Shown: one piece after another, positions 26,823 through 35,742 of the stretch | How positions within the stretch are numbered: the stretch's first letter is position 1 | Layout: every line of letters begins with the position of its first letter | Origin: Pseudomonas poae | Lineage (GTDB): Bacteria > Pseudomonadota > Gammaproteobacteria > Pseudomonadales > Pseudomonadaceae | DNA length: 64,000 nucleotides | Assembly (NCBI GenBank): GCA_004000515.1 | Contig: CP034537.1 | Span: 2,294,001 to 2,358,000, forward strand | Direction: 5' to 3' | Notes under the pieces: generated by a model | What the model saw: the letters and a program-made list of their open reading frames with translations, nothing else | Told to the model about the DNA's origin: nothing | The model's database searches: none | Program-made: the position numbers and the translations under genes

Positions 26823-27709
26823 TTAGAGACTCTTGGCGGAAAAGGTGTCGCATTGAGTGATCTGGCCCTGGGCGAAGCCGGTCTTGAACCAGCGCACGCG
26901 CTGCGCCGAGGTGCCGTGGGTAAACGAGTCTGGCACCACGCGGCCCTGACCCTGTTGCTGCAAACGGTCATCGCCAATGGCGTTGGCCGCGTTCAGTGCT
27001 TCTTCGATATCACCGGGTTCCAGCCAGTTCAGGCGCTTCTGCGCGCGATTGGCCCACACGCCGGCGAAGCAGTCGGCTTGCAGCTCCTGGCGAACCAGCA
27101 GGCCTCCGTCGCCTTGCATCTGCCGGCCTTGCTGGCGCGCGGCCTGGATCTTGGCCGAGATGCCCAGCAACGTCTGCACGTGATGCCCGACTTCGTGGGC
27201 GATCACATAGGCCTGGGCGAAGTCGCCAGCGGCTTGGAAGCGTTGCGACATTTCGCGGAAGAAATCCAGGTCCAGGTACACCTGCTGGTCAGCCGGGCAA
27301 TAGAACGGGCCGCTCGCCGAGGTGGCGCCACCGCAGGCGGAATTCACACGGCCACGGAACAGGATCAGTTTCGGGTTTTTGTAGGTCAGGCCGTTTTCCT
27401 TGAACACCTGGGCCCAGGTGTCTTCGGTGTCGCCGAGCACTGCGCGTACAAAATCAGCTTGTTCGTCATTGGCTGGCGGGGCTTGGCGTTGCTGAGTGCT
27501 CACCGAGGGAGCCTGGTCCATCTGGCCGGTCAACTGGCCGAGAATCTGCAGCGGGTCCTGGCCGGTCAGCCAGCCGATGCCGACGATCAGCACAATCGCC
27601 GTCAGGCTCAGGCCCTGCCGCCGCCAAAGCGCATGCCACCACCACCGCCGCCACTGTCATCGCGGGCATCCACTACGTTGTCGCTGCGTCGGCCTTTTTT
27701 CCATAGCAT
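26823..27709 (-). CDS. YpfJ-type neutral zinc metallopeptidase (frameshifted)
   Basis: Membrane-anchored metallopeptidase: HEVGHHVQ is the HExxH zinc motif, with LQADCFAGVWA as the downstream Glu/Asp region. The start is ATG 27709 (MLWKKGRRSDNVVDARDDSG), followed by a Gly-rich stretch and a single membrane helix (LTAIVLIVGIGWLTG). The frame breaks at about 27620, where one more G in 'AGGGCC' is needed to read GGRGLSLTAIVL. About 295 residues. Same strand as the hydrolase gene downstream. Confidence 0.88.
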
Positions 27710-27762
27710 GGGGCAATCCTCTCGGTGAACGGTCCTACAAACAAGTGGGATGATTATGGACG

Positions 27763-28279
27763 TTATTGGCGGCAGTAGCCTTCACCGGTGTCCACGATCA
27801 GGCAGTCCTTCTTGTCCGCCAGCCATTTCAGGCCGGTGGCTTCACCGTCGCCGGCGGTCAATTGCTGCGGGCCGTCTGGGCGCGTGAAGGCGATGCCGTC
27901 TTCGTTGGCTTCACCTTTGAAGGTGCCCGAGTCATCGGCATCAAGGCCGTATTGCATGGTGAGGATGTAATGCCCGCGGCCAATGCTGTCATCCTTGGCG
28001 ATGGTGAGGTTGAGGCCTTCGACGCCAATCCACTTGCCTACCCATTTGTCGGTGGGCGGAGTTTCTGGCACCAGGGTGGCTTGTACGGATGCTGGCGCAG
28101 GTTTTGGGGTTTCCTTCAGCTCTTTATTGCAGGCAGTGAGCAGGGCAAGGGCAGAAAGAACATTCTGGCACCAGGGTGGCTTGTACGGATGCTGGCGCAG
28201 GTTTTGGGGTTTCCTTCAGCTCTTTATTGCAGGCAGTGAGCAGGGCAAGGGCAGAAAGAACAAAAAGCGTTTTTTTCAT
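27763..28279 (-). CDS. Small lipoprotein, disrupted by a 100-bp tandem duplication
   Basis: The start at 28279 gives MKKTLFVLSALALLTACNKE, a lipoprotein signal with lipobox LTAC. The mature part is ETPPTDKWVGKWIGVEGLNL to DCLIVDTGEGYCRQ. In between, an exact 100-bp duplication (not a multiple of 3) shifts the frame so translation ends after VPECSFCPCPAHCLQ. Removing one copy restores one reading frame (QATLVPETPPTDKW). About 139 codons when intact. Function unknown. Confidence 0.75.
28063..28262. repeat. Exact 2 x 100-bp tandem duplication
   Basis: 28063-28162 and 28163-28262 are identical, starting TTCTGGCACCAGGG and ending GCAGAAAGAACA. The copies lie wholly within the lipoprotein gene and add 100 bp, breaking its frame. 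Confidence 0.95.
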
Positions 28280-28462
28280 AGCGGCAAGGCCTTGGTTAAA
28301 AGTAAGCAACACGGCGGTCAACGTGCAGCGTTGGACTCGAATCCCGTGATTTAGTGCGCTGTTCGCACGGTGTTTGGTTATGCTCTTGGGGCAGACGCAG
28401 GCCCGGCTGCTAGATTACCGGGTTGAGCAGCCCGCGTTCAGCCCGTCATGCAAGAGAAGCCA

Positions 28463-29341
28463 ATGACTGTCAGCACACCCCTCTCCGGCGTCAACCATCC
28501 CTTCAAAGGCATTTTGCTGATTGTACTGGCGACGTTCCTGTTCTCCAGCCACGACGCCTTGTCCAAATACCTGGCCGGGTTCTACCCGATCGTGATGGTG
28601 GTGTGGGCGCGCTACCTGGTGCACACCCTGCTGATGGCCGGGATTTTCCTGCCGCAATCGGGCTTGCGCGTGCTGCGCAGCAAACGGCCAGGGATGCAGG
28701 TGGTGCGGGCCTTGTGCCTGTTGGGCACGAGCCTGTTTTTTACGGCGGCGCTGCACTATATCCCGCTGGCGGAAGCCACGGCGGTGAACTTCCTGGCGCC
28801 GATCTTGGTGACGGCGCTTTCGGTACCGCTGCTCGGTGAGCACGTCACCCGTGGCCAGTGGCTGGCGGTGATCTGCGGGTTTGTCGGCGTGCTGATCATC
28901 ATCCACCCCGGCGGCGAGCTGTTCACCCCGGCGGTACTGCTGCCGCTGTGCTCGGCGCTGTTCTTCTGCTTCTACCAACTGCTCACGCGCATCCTCAGCC
29001 AATACGACACTCCCACCACCAGCAACTTCTTTGCCGGGCTGTGCAACACCTTGGTGATGAGTGCGCTGGTGCCGTTCTTCTGGCAGATCCCGACGCTGTG
29101 GCATGGTGCGTTGATGCTGGCGTTGGGCACCTGCGGGATGACCGCGCACTTGATGTTGACCCAGGCGTTCCGCTTTGCGGCGCCGGCCTTGTTGGCGCCG
29201 TTTGGCTATTGCCAGATCGTGTTTGCGGGGTTGTTGGGCTGGTTGGTGTTCAGTCATACCCCCGATGTGACCACGGTGGTCGGCATCGGGGTGATCTGCA
29301 TGAGCGGGTTGGCCGCTGCCTGGCAGCAGCGGCGCCGATAG
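28463..29341 (+). CDS. DMT-superfamily EamA transporter
   Basis: About 292 residues and ten helices in two EamA repeats (e.g. GILLIVLATFLFSSHDALSK, AVNFLAPILVTALSVPLLGE). The start at 28463 has a GAGAAG upstream; an ATG 15 bp earlier is possible. Exporter of unknown metabolite. Ends 13 bp before the convergent MFS gene. Confidence 0.85.
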   Translation: MTVSTPLSGVNHPFKGILLIVLATFLFSSHDALSKYLAGFYPIVMVVWARYLVHTLLMAGIFLPQSGLRVLRSKRPGMQVVRALCLLGTSLFFTAALHYIPLAEATAVNFLAPILVTALSVPLLGEHVTRGQWLAVICGFVGVLIIIHPGGELFTPAVLLPLCSALFFCFYQLLTRILSQYDTPTTSNFFAGLCNTLVMSALVPFFWQIPTLWHGALMLALGTCGMTAHLMLTQAFRFAAPALLAPFGYCQIVFAGLLGWLVFSHTPDVTTVVGIGVICMSGLAAAWQQRRR

Positions 29342-29354
29342 CTCGGACTGTGGC

Positions 29355-30689
29355 TTAGACGTCTACGGTAGGAATCTTGCGCGGTGCCATGAAGTACATC
29401 CACGTCAGCGCCAGGAAGTACATCGCCGGGATCAGCGTGAACAACACGGTGTAGTTGTTGTTGGTCACGGTGAGGATGTGGCCGACGATCTGGGTCATGA
29501 ACATGCCGCCGATGGCCGCGCACATGCCGCCGAAGCCGAACACCGTGCTCATCATGTGCTTGGGCGTGTAGTCCATCACCAGGCTCCAGATGTTGGCGGT
29601 CCAGGCCTGGTGTGCACCGATGGCCAGGGAGATGGCGAACACCGCGACCCACAGTTGGCTGGAACCGGCCGCCATGATCACGCCGACGATGCAGCAGGCA
29701 AACAGCAGCATCGACAACAACCGCGCCTTGATCGAGTTCATCCCACGGCCGATCAGGAACGACGACAGAATCCCCCCACCCACGCTGCCGAAGTCTGCGG
29801 TCAGGTAAATGATGATCAGCGGGATACCCATCTGGGTCACGTTGATGCCCAGGTTGTATTGCTGGTTCAGGAACGGAGGCAGCCAGTACAGGTAGAACCA
29901 GAACACCGGTGCGGTCAGGGCGTAGGCGATGGCGAAGGCCCAGGTGCCGCGCATGCGCAGGATGCGGCTGAACGGTACGCCGGGTTGTTCCGGTTCGACT
30001 TGCTGTTGCACGTAGTCCAGTTCGGATTGTTTAACCGTCGGATGGTCTTCCGGGTTGTAGTACTTCAACCCCCAGAACACCAACCAGATTACGCCCAGTG
30101 CCGCCATGCACAGGAACGCCGCCTGCCAGCCCCACACATGCAGGATCAACGGCAGCAGCATTGGCGTCATCATCGCGCCGACGTTGGTGCCAGCGTTGAA
30201 GATACCGGTAGCCACCGCGCGCTCACCGGCGGGGAACCACAGCCGAGTGGTCTTGACGCAAGCCGGGTAGTTGGCGGCTTCGGTCAGCCCGAGGATAAAG
30301 CGGCAGACCATAAAACCTACCGCCGACGTGGCCAGGCCGTGGGCACCGGTGGCCAGGCTCCACAGCAGCACGGCGCAGAAGAACACGCGCTTCACGCCCA
30401 CCCGGTCGATCAAGCGGCCCTGCAGCACAAAGCCGATGGCATAACCGACCTGGAACCAGAAGTTGATGTTGGCGTAGTCCATCGCCGTCCAGCTCATTTC
30501 CTTGGCGAGGATCGGCTGCATCACGCCCAGGGCGGCGCGGTCGATGTAGTTCAGGGTGGTAGCGAAGAACACCAGGGCCAGCATGCCCCAGCGAGTTTTA
30601 CCCACGGCCAGGGCGCCGCGGATCTTGTCGCCGATGCCGGCGTGCGGGGTGCCCGGGCGCTCGGCCAGGACGGAGTTTTGCGAAGGCAT
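29355..30689 (-). CDS. MFS transporter, ACS family, likely quinate/shikimate or dehydroshikimate uptake
   Basis: 444 residues, twelve helices. The ACS-type motif LNYIDRAALGVMQP follows helix 1, and GRLIDRVGVKRVFF is the MFS loop 2-3 motif. It diverges from quiC1 across a 211-bp control region and belongs to the same catabolic cluster, so the substrate is inferred to be quinate, shikimate or dehydroshikimate. Family members carry sugar acids or aromatic acids. Confidence 0.85.
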   Translation of the reverse strand: MPSQNSVLAERPGTPHAGIGDKIRGALAVGKTRWGMLALVFFATTLNYIDRAALGVMQPILAKEMSWTAMDYANINFWFQVGYAIGFVLQGRLIDRVGVKRVFFCAVLLWSLATGAHGLATSAVGFMVCRFILGLTEAANYPACVKTTRLWFPAGERAVATGIFNAGTNVGAMMTPMLLPLILHVWGWQAAFLCMAALGVIWLVFWGLKYYNPEDHPTVKQSELDYVQQQVEPEQPGVPFSRILRMRGTWAFAIAYALTAPVFWFYLYWLPPFLNQQYNLGINVTQMGIPLIIIYLTADFGSVGGGILSSFLIGRGMNSIKARLLSMLLFACCIVGVIMAAGSSQLWVAVFAISLAIGAHQAWTANIWSLVMDYTPKHMMSTVFGFGGMCAAIGGMFMTQIVGHILTVTNNNYTVLFTLIPAMYFLALTWMYFMAPRKIPTVDV

Positions 30690-30796
30690 GAGGTCGTACC
30701 CGTTTTTGAAATTTTTATGGTGTGTTTTGGGTCTTCTTTGCGTGGTCGATGGTGCGCAGCGGTTAAAAAATCGTCAATTCGCCAAAGAGGCTTAGT

Positions 30797-30811
30797 GTTC
30801 GATAATCGCAC
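30797..30811. promoter_or_regulatory. 15-bp operator-like site GTTCGATAATCGCAC
   Basis: Located between the divergent MFS gene and quiC1. From memory it equals the 15-bp site reported for PcaR, the IclR-type regulator of pca genes in Pseudomonas putida. A palindromic version occurs upstream of aroQ at 35034-35048. Regulation of dehydroshikimate catabolism together with the protocatechuate pathway would make sense. Confidence 0.55.
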
Positions 30812-30815
30812 CAAA

Positions 30816-30842
30816 AACTAACCGGTTCGTACATTTTAATTG
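30816..30842. promoter_or_regulatory. Second shared motif: AACTAACC...GTACATTTT
   Basis: AACTAACCGGTTCGTACATT-TT matches, apart from a 5-bp gap, the reverse complement of the sequence upstream of aroQ at 34987-35003. It includes the palindrome AACCGGTT. Likely a binding site for the cluster's TetR-type regulator. The hyphen only breaks the text. Confidence 0.5.
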
Positions 30843-30900
30843 CTGCGGGTAGGCTGGGGGCGAATAATTTGCCATAAACAACAATTGCCGGGAGTCGTCC

Positions 30901-32802
30901 ATGCAACGTTCCATTGCCACTGTTTCCTTGAGCGGCACCCTGCCGGAAAAGCTCGAAGCCATTGCCGCCGCCGGGTTCGACGGTGTGGAAATCTTCGAAA
31001 ACGACTTGTTGTATTACGACGGCAGCCCCCGGGAAGTTAGGCAGATGTGTGCCGACCTCGGCATTGCCATCACCTTGTTCCAGCCGTTTCGCGACTTCGA
31101 AGGCTGCCGCCGCGACCGCCTGGCGCGCAATTTGGAACGCGCCGAGCGCAAGTTCGACTTGATGCAGGAACTGGGCACCGACCTGGTGCTGGTGTGCAGC
31201 AACGCCTCGGCGGATTCGGTGGGTGATGAACGCATCCTGCTGGACGATCTCGGCCTGCTGGCCGAACACGCCGGTCGCCGTGGTTTGCGTATCGGCTATG
31301 AGGCGCTGGCCTGGGGCAAACATGTGAACACCTGGCAACAGGTGTGGAACCTGGTGCGTCAGGTCGATCACCCGGCCCTGGGTGTACTGCTCGACAGTTT
31401 CCACACCCTGTCCCTCAAGGGCGACCCAAGCGCCATCGCCGAGATCCCGGGCGATAAGATCTTCTTTGTGCAAATGGCCGACGCGCCGATCCTGGCCATG
31501 GACGTGCTGGAATGGAGTCGGCATTTCCGCTGCTTCCCCGGCCAAGGCGAATTCGACTTGGCGGGGTTCCTGGCGCCGATCATCAAGAGTGGCTACACCG
31601 GGCCCTTGTCCCTGGAAATTTTCAACGACGGTTTCCGCGCCGCACCCACCCGTGCGAATGCGGCGGATGGCCTGCGCTCGTTGCTGTACCTGGAAGAGAA
31701 AACCCGCGAGCGTTTGAAACAGGAAGCACCGGCGCAACCGGTGGAGATCCTGTTTGATACCCCAGCCGCGAGTGAATACGACGGCATCGAGTTCCTGGAA
31801 TTTGCCGTGGATGAAAGCCTCGGCGCCAAGTTGACGCATTGGCTGGAGCGCCTGGGCTTCGTCAAGGCCGGGCAACACCGCTCCAAGAGCGTGAGCCTGC
31901 TGCGCCAAGGCGATATCAACCTGATCCTCAACTGCGAACCCTATTCCTTTGCCCATAACTTCTTCGAAGCCCATGGGCCGTCGTTGTGCGCCACGGCGGT
32001 GCGGGTCAAGGACAGCGCCAAGGCCCTGGAGCGGGCGGTGGCTTACAAGGGCCAGCCGTATCGCGGCCTGGTCGGGCCGAACGAGCTGGAGTTGGCCGCC
32101 GTGCGCGCGCCGGATGGCAGCCTGATCTATCTGGTGGACCAGAATGAAGGCGGCCTGTACGACACCGACTTCAACCTGCAACCGGCCAACACGTCCAGCG
32201 GTGGCTTGCTGCGCATCGACCACATGGCCATGGCGTTGCCGGCCGACAGCCTCGACAGCTGGGTGCTGTTCTACAAGAGCCTGCTGGATTTCGAAGCCGA
32301 CGACGAAGTGGTGCTGCCCGACCCGTATGGCCTGGTGAAAAGCCGCGCATTGCGCAGCCGCTGCAGCTCGATCCGCCTGCCGCTGAATATTTCCGAAAAC
32401 CGCAACACTGCCATTTCCCACGCGTTGTCGAGCTATCGCGGCTCAGGTGTGCACCACATTGCCTTCGACTGTGCGGATATTTTCGCCGAAGTACGCCGGG
32501 CCAAAGAGGCGGGTGTACCGCTGCTGGATATTCCGCTCAACTACTATGACGACCTGGCGGCGCGGTTTGATTTTGACGACGAGTTCCTCAGCGAGCTGGC
32601 GTACTACAACGTGCTGTACGACCGCGACGCGCAGGGCGGTGAGTTGTTTCACGTGTACACCGAGCCGTTCGAAGGGCGGTTTTTCTTTGAGATCATCCAG
32701 CGCAAGAACGGTTATGCCGGCTATGGTGCGGCCAACGTGGCAGTGCGCTTGGCGGCAATGGCCAAATCGCGCAGCGGCGCGGTACGACAGGCCCGTTTAT
32801 AA
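30901..32802 (+). CDS. quiC1: 3-dehydroshikimate dehydratase QuiC1 (TIM barrel fused to HPPD-like domain)
   Basis: Converts 3-dehydroshikimate to protocatechuate, linking quinate/shikimate degradation to the beta-ketoadipate pathway. 633 residues: an N-terminal xylose-isomerase-like barrel (about 1-280) and a C-terminal vicinal-oxygen-chelate domain like 4-hydroxyphenylpyruvate dioxygenase (about 300-620). Metal ligands known for QuiC1 fall at the same numbers here: Glu134, Asp165, Gln191 and Glu239. The C-domain has HMAMALP, HHIAFDC and RFFFEIIQR, which would bind iron in a true dioxygenase. Start ATG 30901 with GGGAG upstream. Confidence 0.93.
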   Translation: MQRSIATVSLSGTLPEKLEAIAAAGFDGVEIFENDLLYYDGSPREVRQMCADLGIAITLFQPFRDFEGCRRDRLARNLERAERKFDLMQELGTDLVLVCSNASADSVGDERILLDDLGLLAEHAGRRGLRIGYEALAWGKHVNTWQQVWNLVRQVDHPALGVLLDSFHTLSLKGDPSAIAEIPGDKIFFVQMADAPILAMDVLEWSRHFRCFPGQGEFDLAGFLAPIIKSGYTGPLSLEIFNDGFRAAPTRANAADGLRSLLYLEEKTRERLKQEAPAQPVEILFDTPAASEYDGIEFLEFAVDESLGAKLTHWLERLGFVKAGQHRSKSVSLLRQGDINLILNCEPYSFAHNFFEAHGPSLCATAVRVKDSAKALERAVAYKGQPYRGLVGPNELELAAVRAPDGSLIYLVDQNEGGLYDTDFNLQPANTSSGGLLRIDHMAMALPADSLDSWVLFYKSLLDFEADDEVVLPDPYGLVKSRALRSRCSSIRLPLNISENRNTAISHALSSYRGSGVHHIAFDCADIFAEVRRAKEAGVPLLDIPLNYYDDLAARFDFDDEFLSELAYYNVLYDRDAQGGELFHVYTEPFEGRFFFEIIQRKNGYAGYGAANVAVRLAAMAKSRSGAVRQARL

Positions 32803-32879
32803 GGCCCGGCCAGGTGCTTCCTTCGGGAAGCATCGCAGCCCATAATCACCGCCTGCATAACACTGGCCGTGAGCGCAAC

Positions 32880-33521
32880 ATGACTTCCGAAGCACCGCGC
32901 AAGAGTCGCAAGAACAACCCGGAAAAGACCCGCGAAAACATCCTTCAGGAAGCGGTCGTCGAGTTCGTCCAGCAGGGCCTGTCCGGCGCTCGCGTGGACG
33001 CCATCGCCGAGCGCATCCACACCTCCAAGCGCATGATCTATTACTACTTCGGCAGCAAGGAGCAGTTGTACGTCGAGGTGCTGGAAAAGCTCTACGGCGA
33101 CATCCGCAACACCGAAACCCGCATGAACCTCACCGCCCTGGAGCCGCGCGAAGCGATCCGGCGGCTGGTGGAGTTCACCTTTGATCACCACGACCAGAAC
33201 GTGGACTTCGTGCGTATCGTCAGCATCGAAAATATCCACAACGCCGAATACGTGAAGCGTTCGGATTCGATCAAGGCAATGAACAGCAACATCCTTGAAG
33301 CACTGGGCGCGACCCTGCGACGTGGTGCCGAGATGGGATTGTTTCGCGAGGGGCTGGAGCCGCTGGATGTGCATTTGCTGATCAACTCATTCAGCTTCTA
33401 CCGGGTGTCCAACCGGCATACGTTCAGTGAGATTTTTCAGATCGAGCTGTCGGATGAAGCGATCAAGCAGCGGCATCGGGAGATGATTTGTGAGTCGGTG
33501 ATGCGGTACTTGCAGGCGTGA
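32880..33521 (+). CDS. TetR/AcrR family regulator of the quinate cluster
   Basis: 213 residues. The N-terminal helix-turn-helix is TRENILQEAVVEFVQQGLSG, ARVDAIAERIHTSKRMIYYYF; the C-terminal ligand domain is TetR_C-like. It lies 77 bp after quiC1 on the same strand and before the convergent aroE/aroQ genes, so it probably senses a cluster metabolite such as quinate or shikimate. The operator may be the AACTAACC/GTACATTTT motif. Confidence 0.85.
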   Translation: MTSEAPRKSRKNNPEKTRENILQEAVVEFVQQGLSGARVDAIAERIHTSKRMIYYYFGSKEQLYVEVLEKLYGDIRNTETRMNLTALEPREAIRRLVEFTFDHHDQNVDFVRIVSIENIHNAEYVKRSDSIKAMNSNILEALGATLRRGAEMGLFREGLEPLDVHLLINSFSFYRVSNRHTFSEIFQIELSDEAIKQRHREMICESVMRYLQA

Positions 33522-33543
33522 AGATCTCGGCTTGAAATGCATT

Positions 33544-33639
33544 CAATGTGGGAGCTGGCTTGCCTGCGATAGCGATCTGTCAGTCACATCATTGCTGACT
33601 GAGCCACCGCAATCGCAGGCAAGCCAGCTCCCACATTTT
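33544..33639. repeat. REPIN
   Basis: AATGTGGGAGCTGGCTTGCC TGCGAT and its inverse flank a partly complementary centre (CTGTCAGTC/GACTGAG). It lies between convergent TetR and aroE-like genes. Confidence 0.88.
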
Positions 33640-33656
33640 TGATTGGCTTCACATGC

Positions 33657-34505
33657 CTAGCCATTCATGCTCTGGAAATGCGCCAACATCCGCTGCGCAT
33701 CCGGCGCTTCGCCACTGAACAACTCAAACGCTTTCACCGCCTGGAACACCGCCATATTGCCGCCATCCAGCGTACGGCAACCCAAGGCACGGGCGTCGCG
33801 CAGCAGTTCGGTTTCCAGCGGGAAATACACAATTTCGGCCACCCATAGCTCAGTCCGCAACAGGGCTGCCGAAACCGGTGTGCCCGGCAATTTGGCCATG
33901 CCCATCGGCGTGGTGTTTACCAACCCATCCGCCTCGGCCATCGCATTTTCCAGGTGCTTGCCGACCTGGGCGCGCCCGGGGCCAAAACGTTGGGCGAGGT
34001 TGTCTACCAAGTCGTGGGCGCGGGTGGTGTCCACGTCAAAAATACTCAACTGCTCCACACCTTCTGCCAACAGCGCATGGGCCACGGCTGCGCCTGCGCC
34101 ACCCGCGCCCATTTGCACCACGCGTTGGCGCGCCACGTCATTCAGGTTGCGCCGAAAACCTTCGGCGAAGCCCAGGCAGTCGGTGTTGTGGCCGATGCGT
34201 TTGCCGTCCTTGAACACCACGGTATTGACCGCGCCAATGCCTCGGGCCTCGTCGGACAAATCGTCAAGCAACGCCAGAACCGCCTGCTTGCACGGGTAGG
34301 TAATGTTCAGCCCGGTGAAGTGCATCAGCTCGGCGGCGTCCAGCAGGTCGGGCAGGGCGTTGATGTCCAGTTGCAGCGGCTCAAGGTCGATCAGGCGGTA
34401 CAGGTAACGCAGGCCTTGAGCGTCTCCTTCCTGTTCATGCAGGGCCGGGGTGCGGGAAGCCTGGATGCCGGCGCCGATCAGGCCGGCGAGGATGTGCGGC
34501 TTCAT
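33657..34505 (-). CDS. aroE: Shikimate/quinate dehydrogenase, catabolic AroE-like
   Basis: 282 residues. The substrate site is [20 protein letters not shown] and [19 protein letters not shown] (with the catalytic Lys), and the nucleotide loop is [14 protein letters not shown] followed by DVDTTRA, which suggests NAD preference. NTTPMGM and [14 protein letters not shown] complete the family. The variant start ([18 protein letters not shown]) is of the type found in quinate catabolic clusters rather than the biosynthetic AroE. Overlaps aroQ by 4 nt. Confidence 0.88.
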   Translation of the reverse strand: MKPHILAGLIGAGIQASRTPALHEQEGDAQGLRYLYRLIDLEPLQLDINALPDLLDAAELMHFTGLNITYPCKQAVLALLDDLSDEARGIGAVNTVVFKDGKRIGHNTDCLGFAEGFRRNLNDVARQRVVQMGAGGAGAAVAHALLAEGVEQLSIFDVDTTRAHDLVDNLAQRFGPGRAQVGKHLENAMAEADGLVNTTPMGMAKLPGTPVSAALLRTELWVAEIVYFPLETELLRDARALGCRTLDGGNMAVFQAVKAFELFSGEAPDAQRMLAHFQSMNG

Positions 34506-34951
34506 CGGGTTGACCCTTTCAACAGCTGGCTGAAATGCTCCAGCGCCAGGTGGTAACCATGGCTGCCAAAACCGGCCAGCACGGCCTTGGCGATGGGCGA
34601 CACGAACGAGTGATGCCGGAACGCCTCACGGGCATGCACGTTGGACAAATGCACTTCGATCACCGGCACTTCGCTGGCTACCAGTGCGTCGCGGATGGCC
34701 ACCGAGGTGTGGGTCCAGGCTGCCGGGTTGATCACGATACCGGCACAGCGGGTGCGGGCGCCGTGAATCCAGTCCAGCAGCTCGCCTTCGTGGTTGGTCT
34801 GGCGGAATTCGATTTTCAGGCCGAGTTGTTCGGCGCTGCGGCCACACAGGGCGGCGACGTCGGCCAGGGTTTCGTGGCCGTAGGTGGCGGGCTCGCGGGT
34901 GCCGAGCAGGTTGAGGTTGGGGCCGTTGAGCACCAGCACGATAGGCAGCAT
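34502..34951 (-). CDS. aroQ: Type II 3-dehydroquinate dehydratase
   Basis: 149 residues with the signature [20 protein letters not shown] (active-site Asn and Tyr), then [29 protein letters not shown] and [20 protein letters not shown]. All catalytic residues (Arg, Tyr, Asn, His, Glu) are in place. It interconverts 3-dehydroquinate and 3-dehydroshikimate, giving the substrate for QuiC1. First gene of the leftward aroQ-aroE pair. Confidence 0.93.
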   Translation of the reverse strand: MLPIVLVLNGPNLNLLGTREPATYGHETLADVAALCGRSAEQLGLKIEFRQTNHEGELLDWIHGARTRCAGIVINPAAWTHTSVAIRDALVASEVPVIEVHLSNVHAREAFRHHSFVSPIAKAVLAGFGSHGYHLALEHFSQLLKGSTR

Positions 34952-34986
34952 AAAGGGGTCTCCATTGTTCTTGTAGGTTGTGGAGA

Positions 34987-35048
34987 TAAAATGTACTGGT
35001 TAGTTAATTTGGTCAATTGATGGCAGCGGATGTGTTCGATTACCGAAC
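34987..35048 (-). promoter_or_regulatory. aroQ control region with two motifs shared with quiC1/MFS
   Basis: Contains AAAATGTACTGGTTAGTT (34987-35004), the reverse complement of the motif at 30816-30842, and GTTCGATTACCGAAC (35034-35048), a perfect 5-5-5 palindrome that matches GTTCGATAATCGCAC at 30797-30811 at 12 of 15 positions. This implies joint control of both transcription units. Confidence 0.55.
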
Positions 35049-35087
35049 TGTTAATCGGACCTTTCGTACGTGGAATCAGATTAGATA

Positions 35088-35106
35088 TCAATTGAAAATC
35101 ATTCTC
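35088..35106 (+). promoter_or_regulatory. Candidate Fur box upstream of hasI
   Basis: TCAATTGAAAATCATTCTC matches 13 of 19 positions of the Fur consensus (GATAATGATAATCATTATC). It lies 50 bp before the sigma-factor gene, as expected for iron repression of the has operon. Confidence 0.65.
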
Positions 35107-35156
35107 GACAACGCTTAAGATGCCCGCCTGTTTCCTTTACATTCCAGGGAGTCGGT

Positions 35157-35679
35157 TTGTCGGACGTGGATCTCAGAGGCCTGTTTCTCAAGCATGCCGA
35201 TACCCTGCGCGGGTATCTGGCGCGCAAGGTACGGGACCCGCAGTTGGCCGCAGACCTGGTGCAGGAGAGCTTCCTGCGCCTGGCCGAAAAAACCGGCCGG
35301 CGAGCGCATCGACAACTCCCAGGGCTATCTCTATCGAACGGCGAGCAATCTGCTGATCGACCACATTCGCCAGGAAGCGCGGCGCAAGACAGACTCCGTG
35401 CCCCACGAGGCACTGGCCGAGATTGAAGATGAAGTGGCCGGGTTGGAGGCTCAGGCAATGGCGCAGCAACAGCGACAGGCATTGAAGCAGGCACTGGCGG
35501 AGTTGCCGGAACGCACCCAGCAGATCTTCCGTCTGAACCGCATCGAAGGCATGACCCACGCCCAGGTCGCCCGGCACCTGGACATTTCCGACAGCTCCGT
35601 GCAAAAGCATCTGGCCAAGGCCCTGGCCTACGTAATGCAGCGCCTGCAGGAAGGCGAGGTGGCACCATCCGACGAATGA
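35157..35679 (+). CDS. hasI: ECF sigma factor HasI, FecI-like (frameshifted)
   Basis: Sigma-70 family protein of about 173 residues that, when released by the HasS/HasR signal, transcribes has genes. Region 2 is RGYLARKVRDPQLAADLVQE and region 4 ALAELPERTQQIFRLNRIEG with THAQVARHLDISDSSVQKHL. Starts at TTG 35157 after GGGAG. The frame breaks at about 35289-35294, where the A6 run has one extra A; with A5 it reads LAEKPAGERIDNSQGYLYRT. Likely a sequence error. Confidence 0.88.
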
Positions 35680-35742
35680 ATTACCGAAAAACGCCAGGTC
35701 AGACGTCACAGCGTTATATAACGAAAAATTCGAGATTCACAC

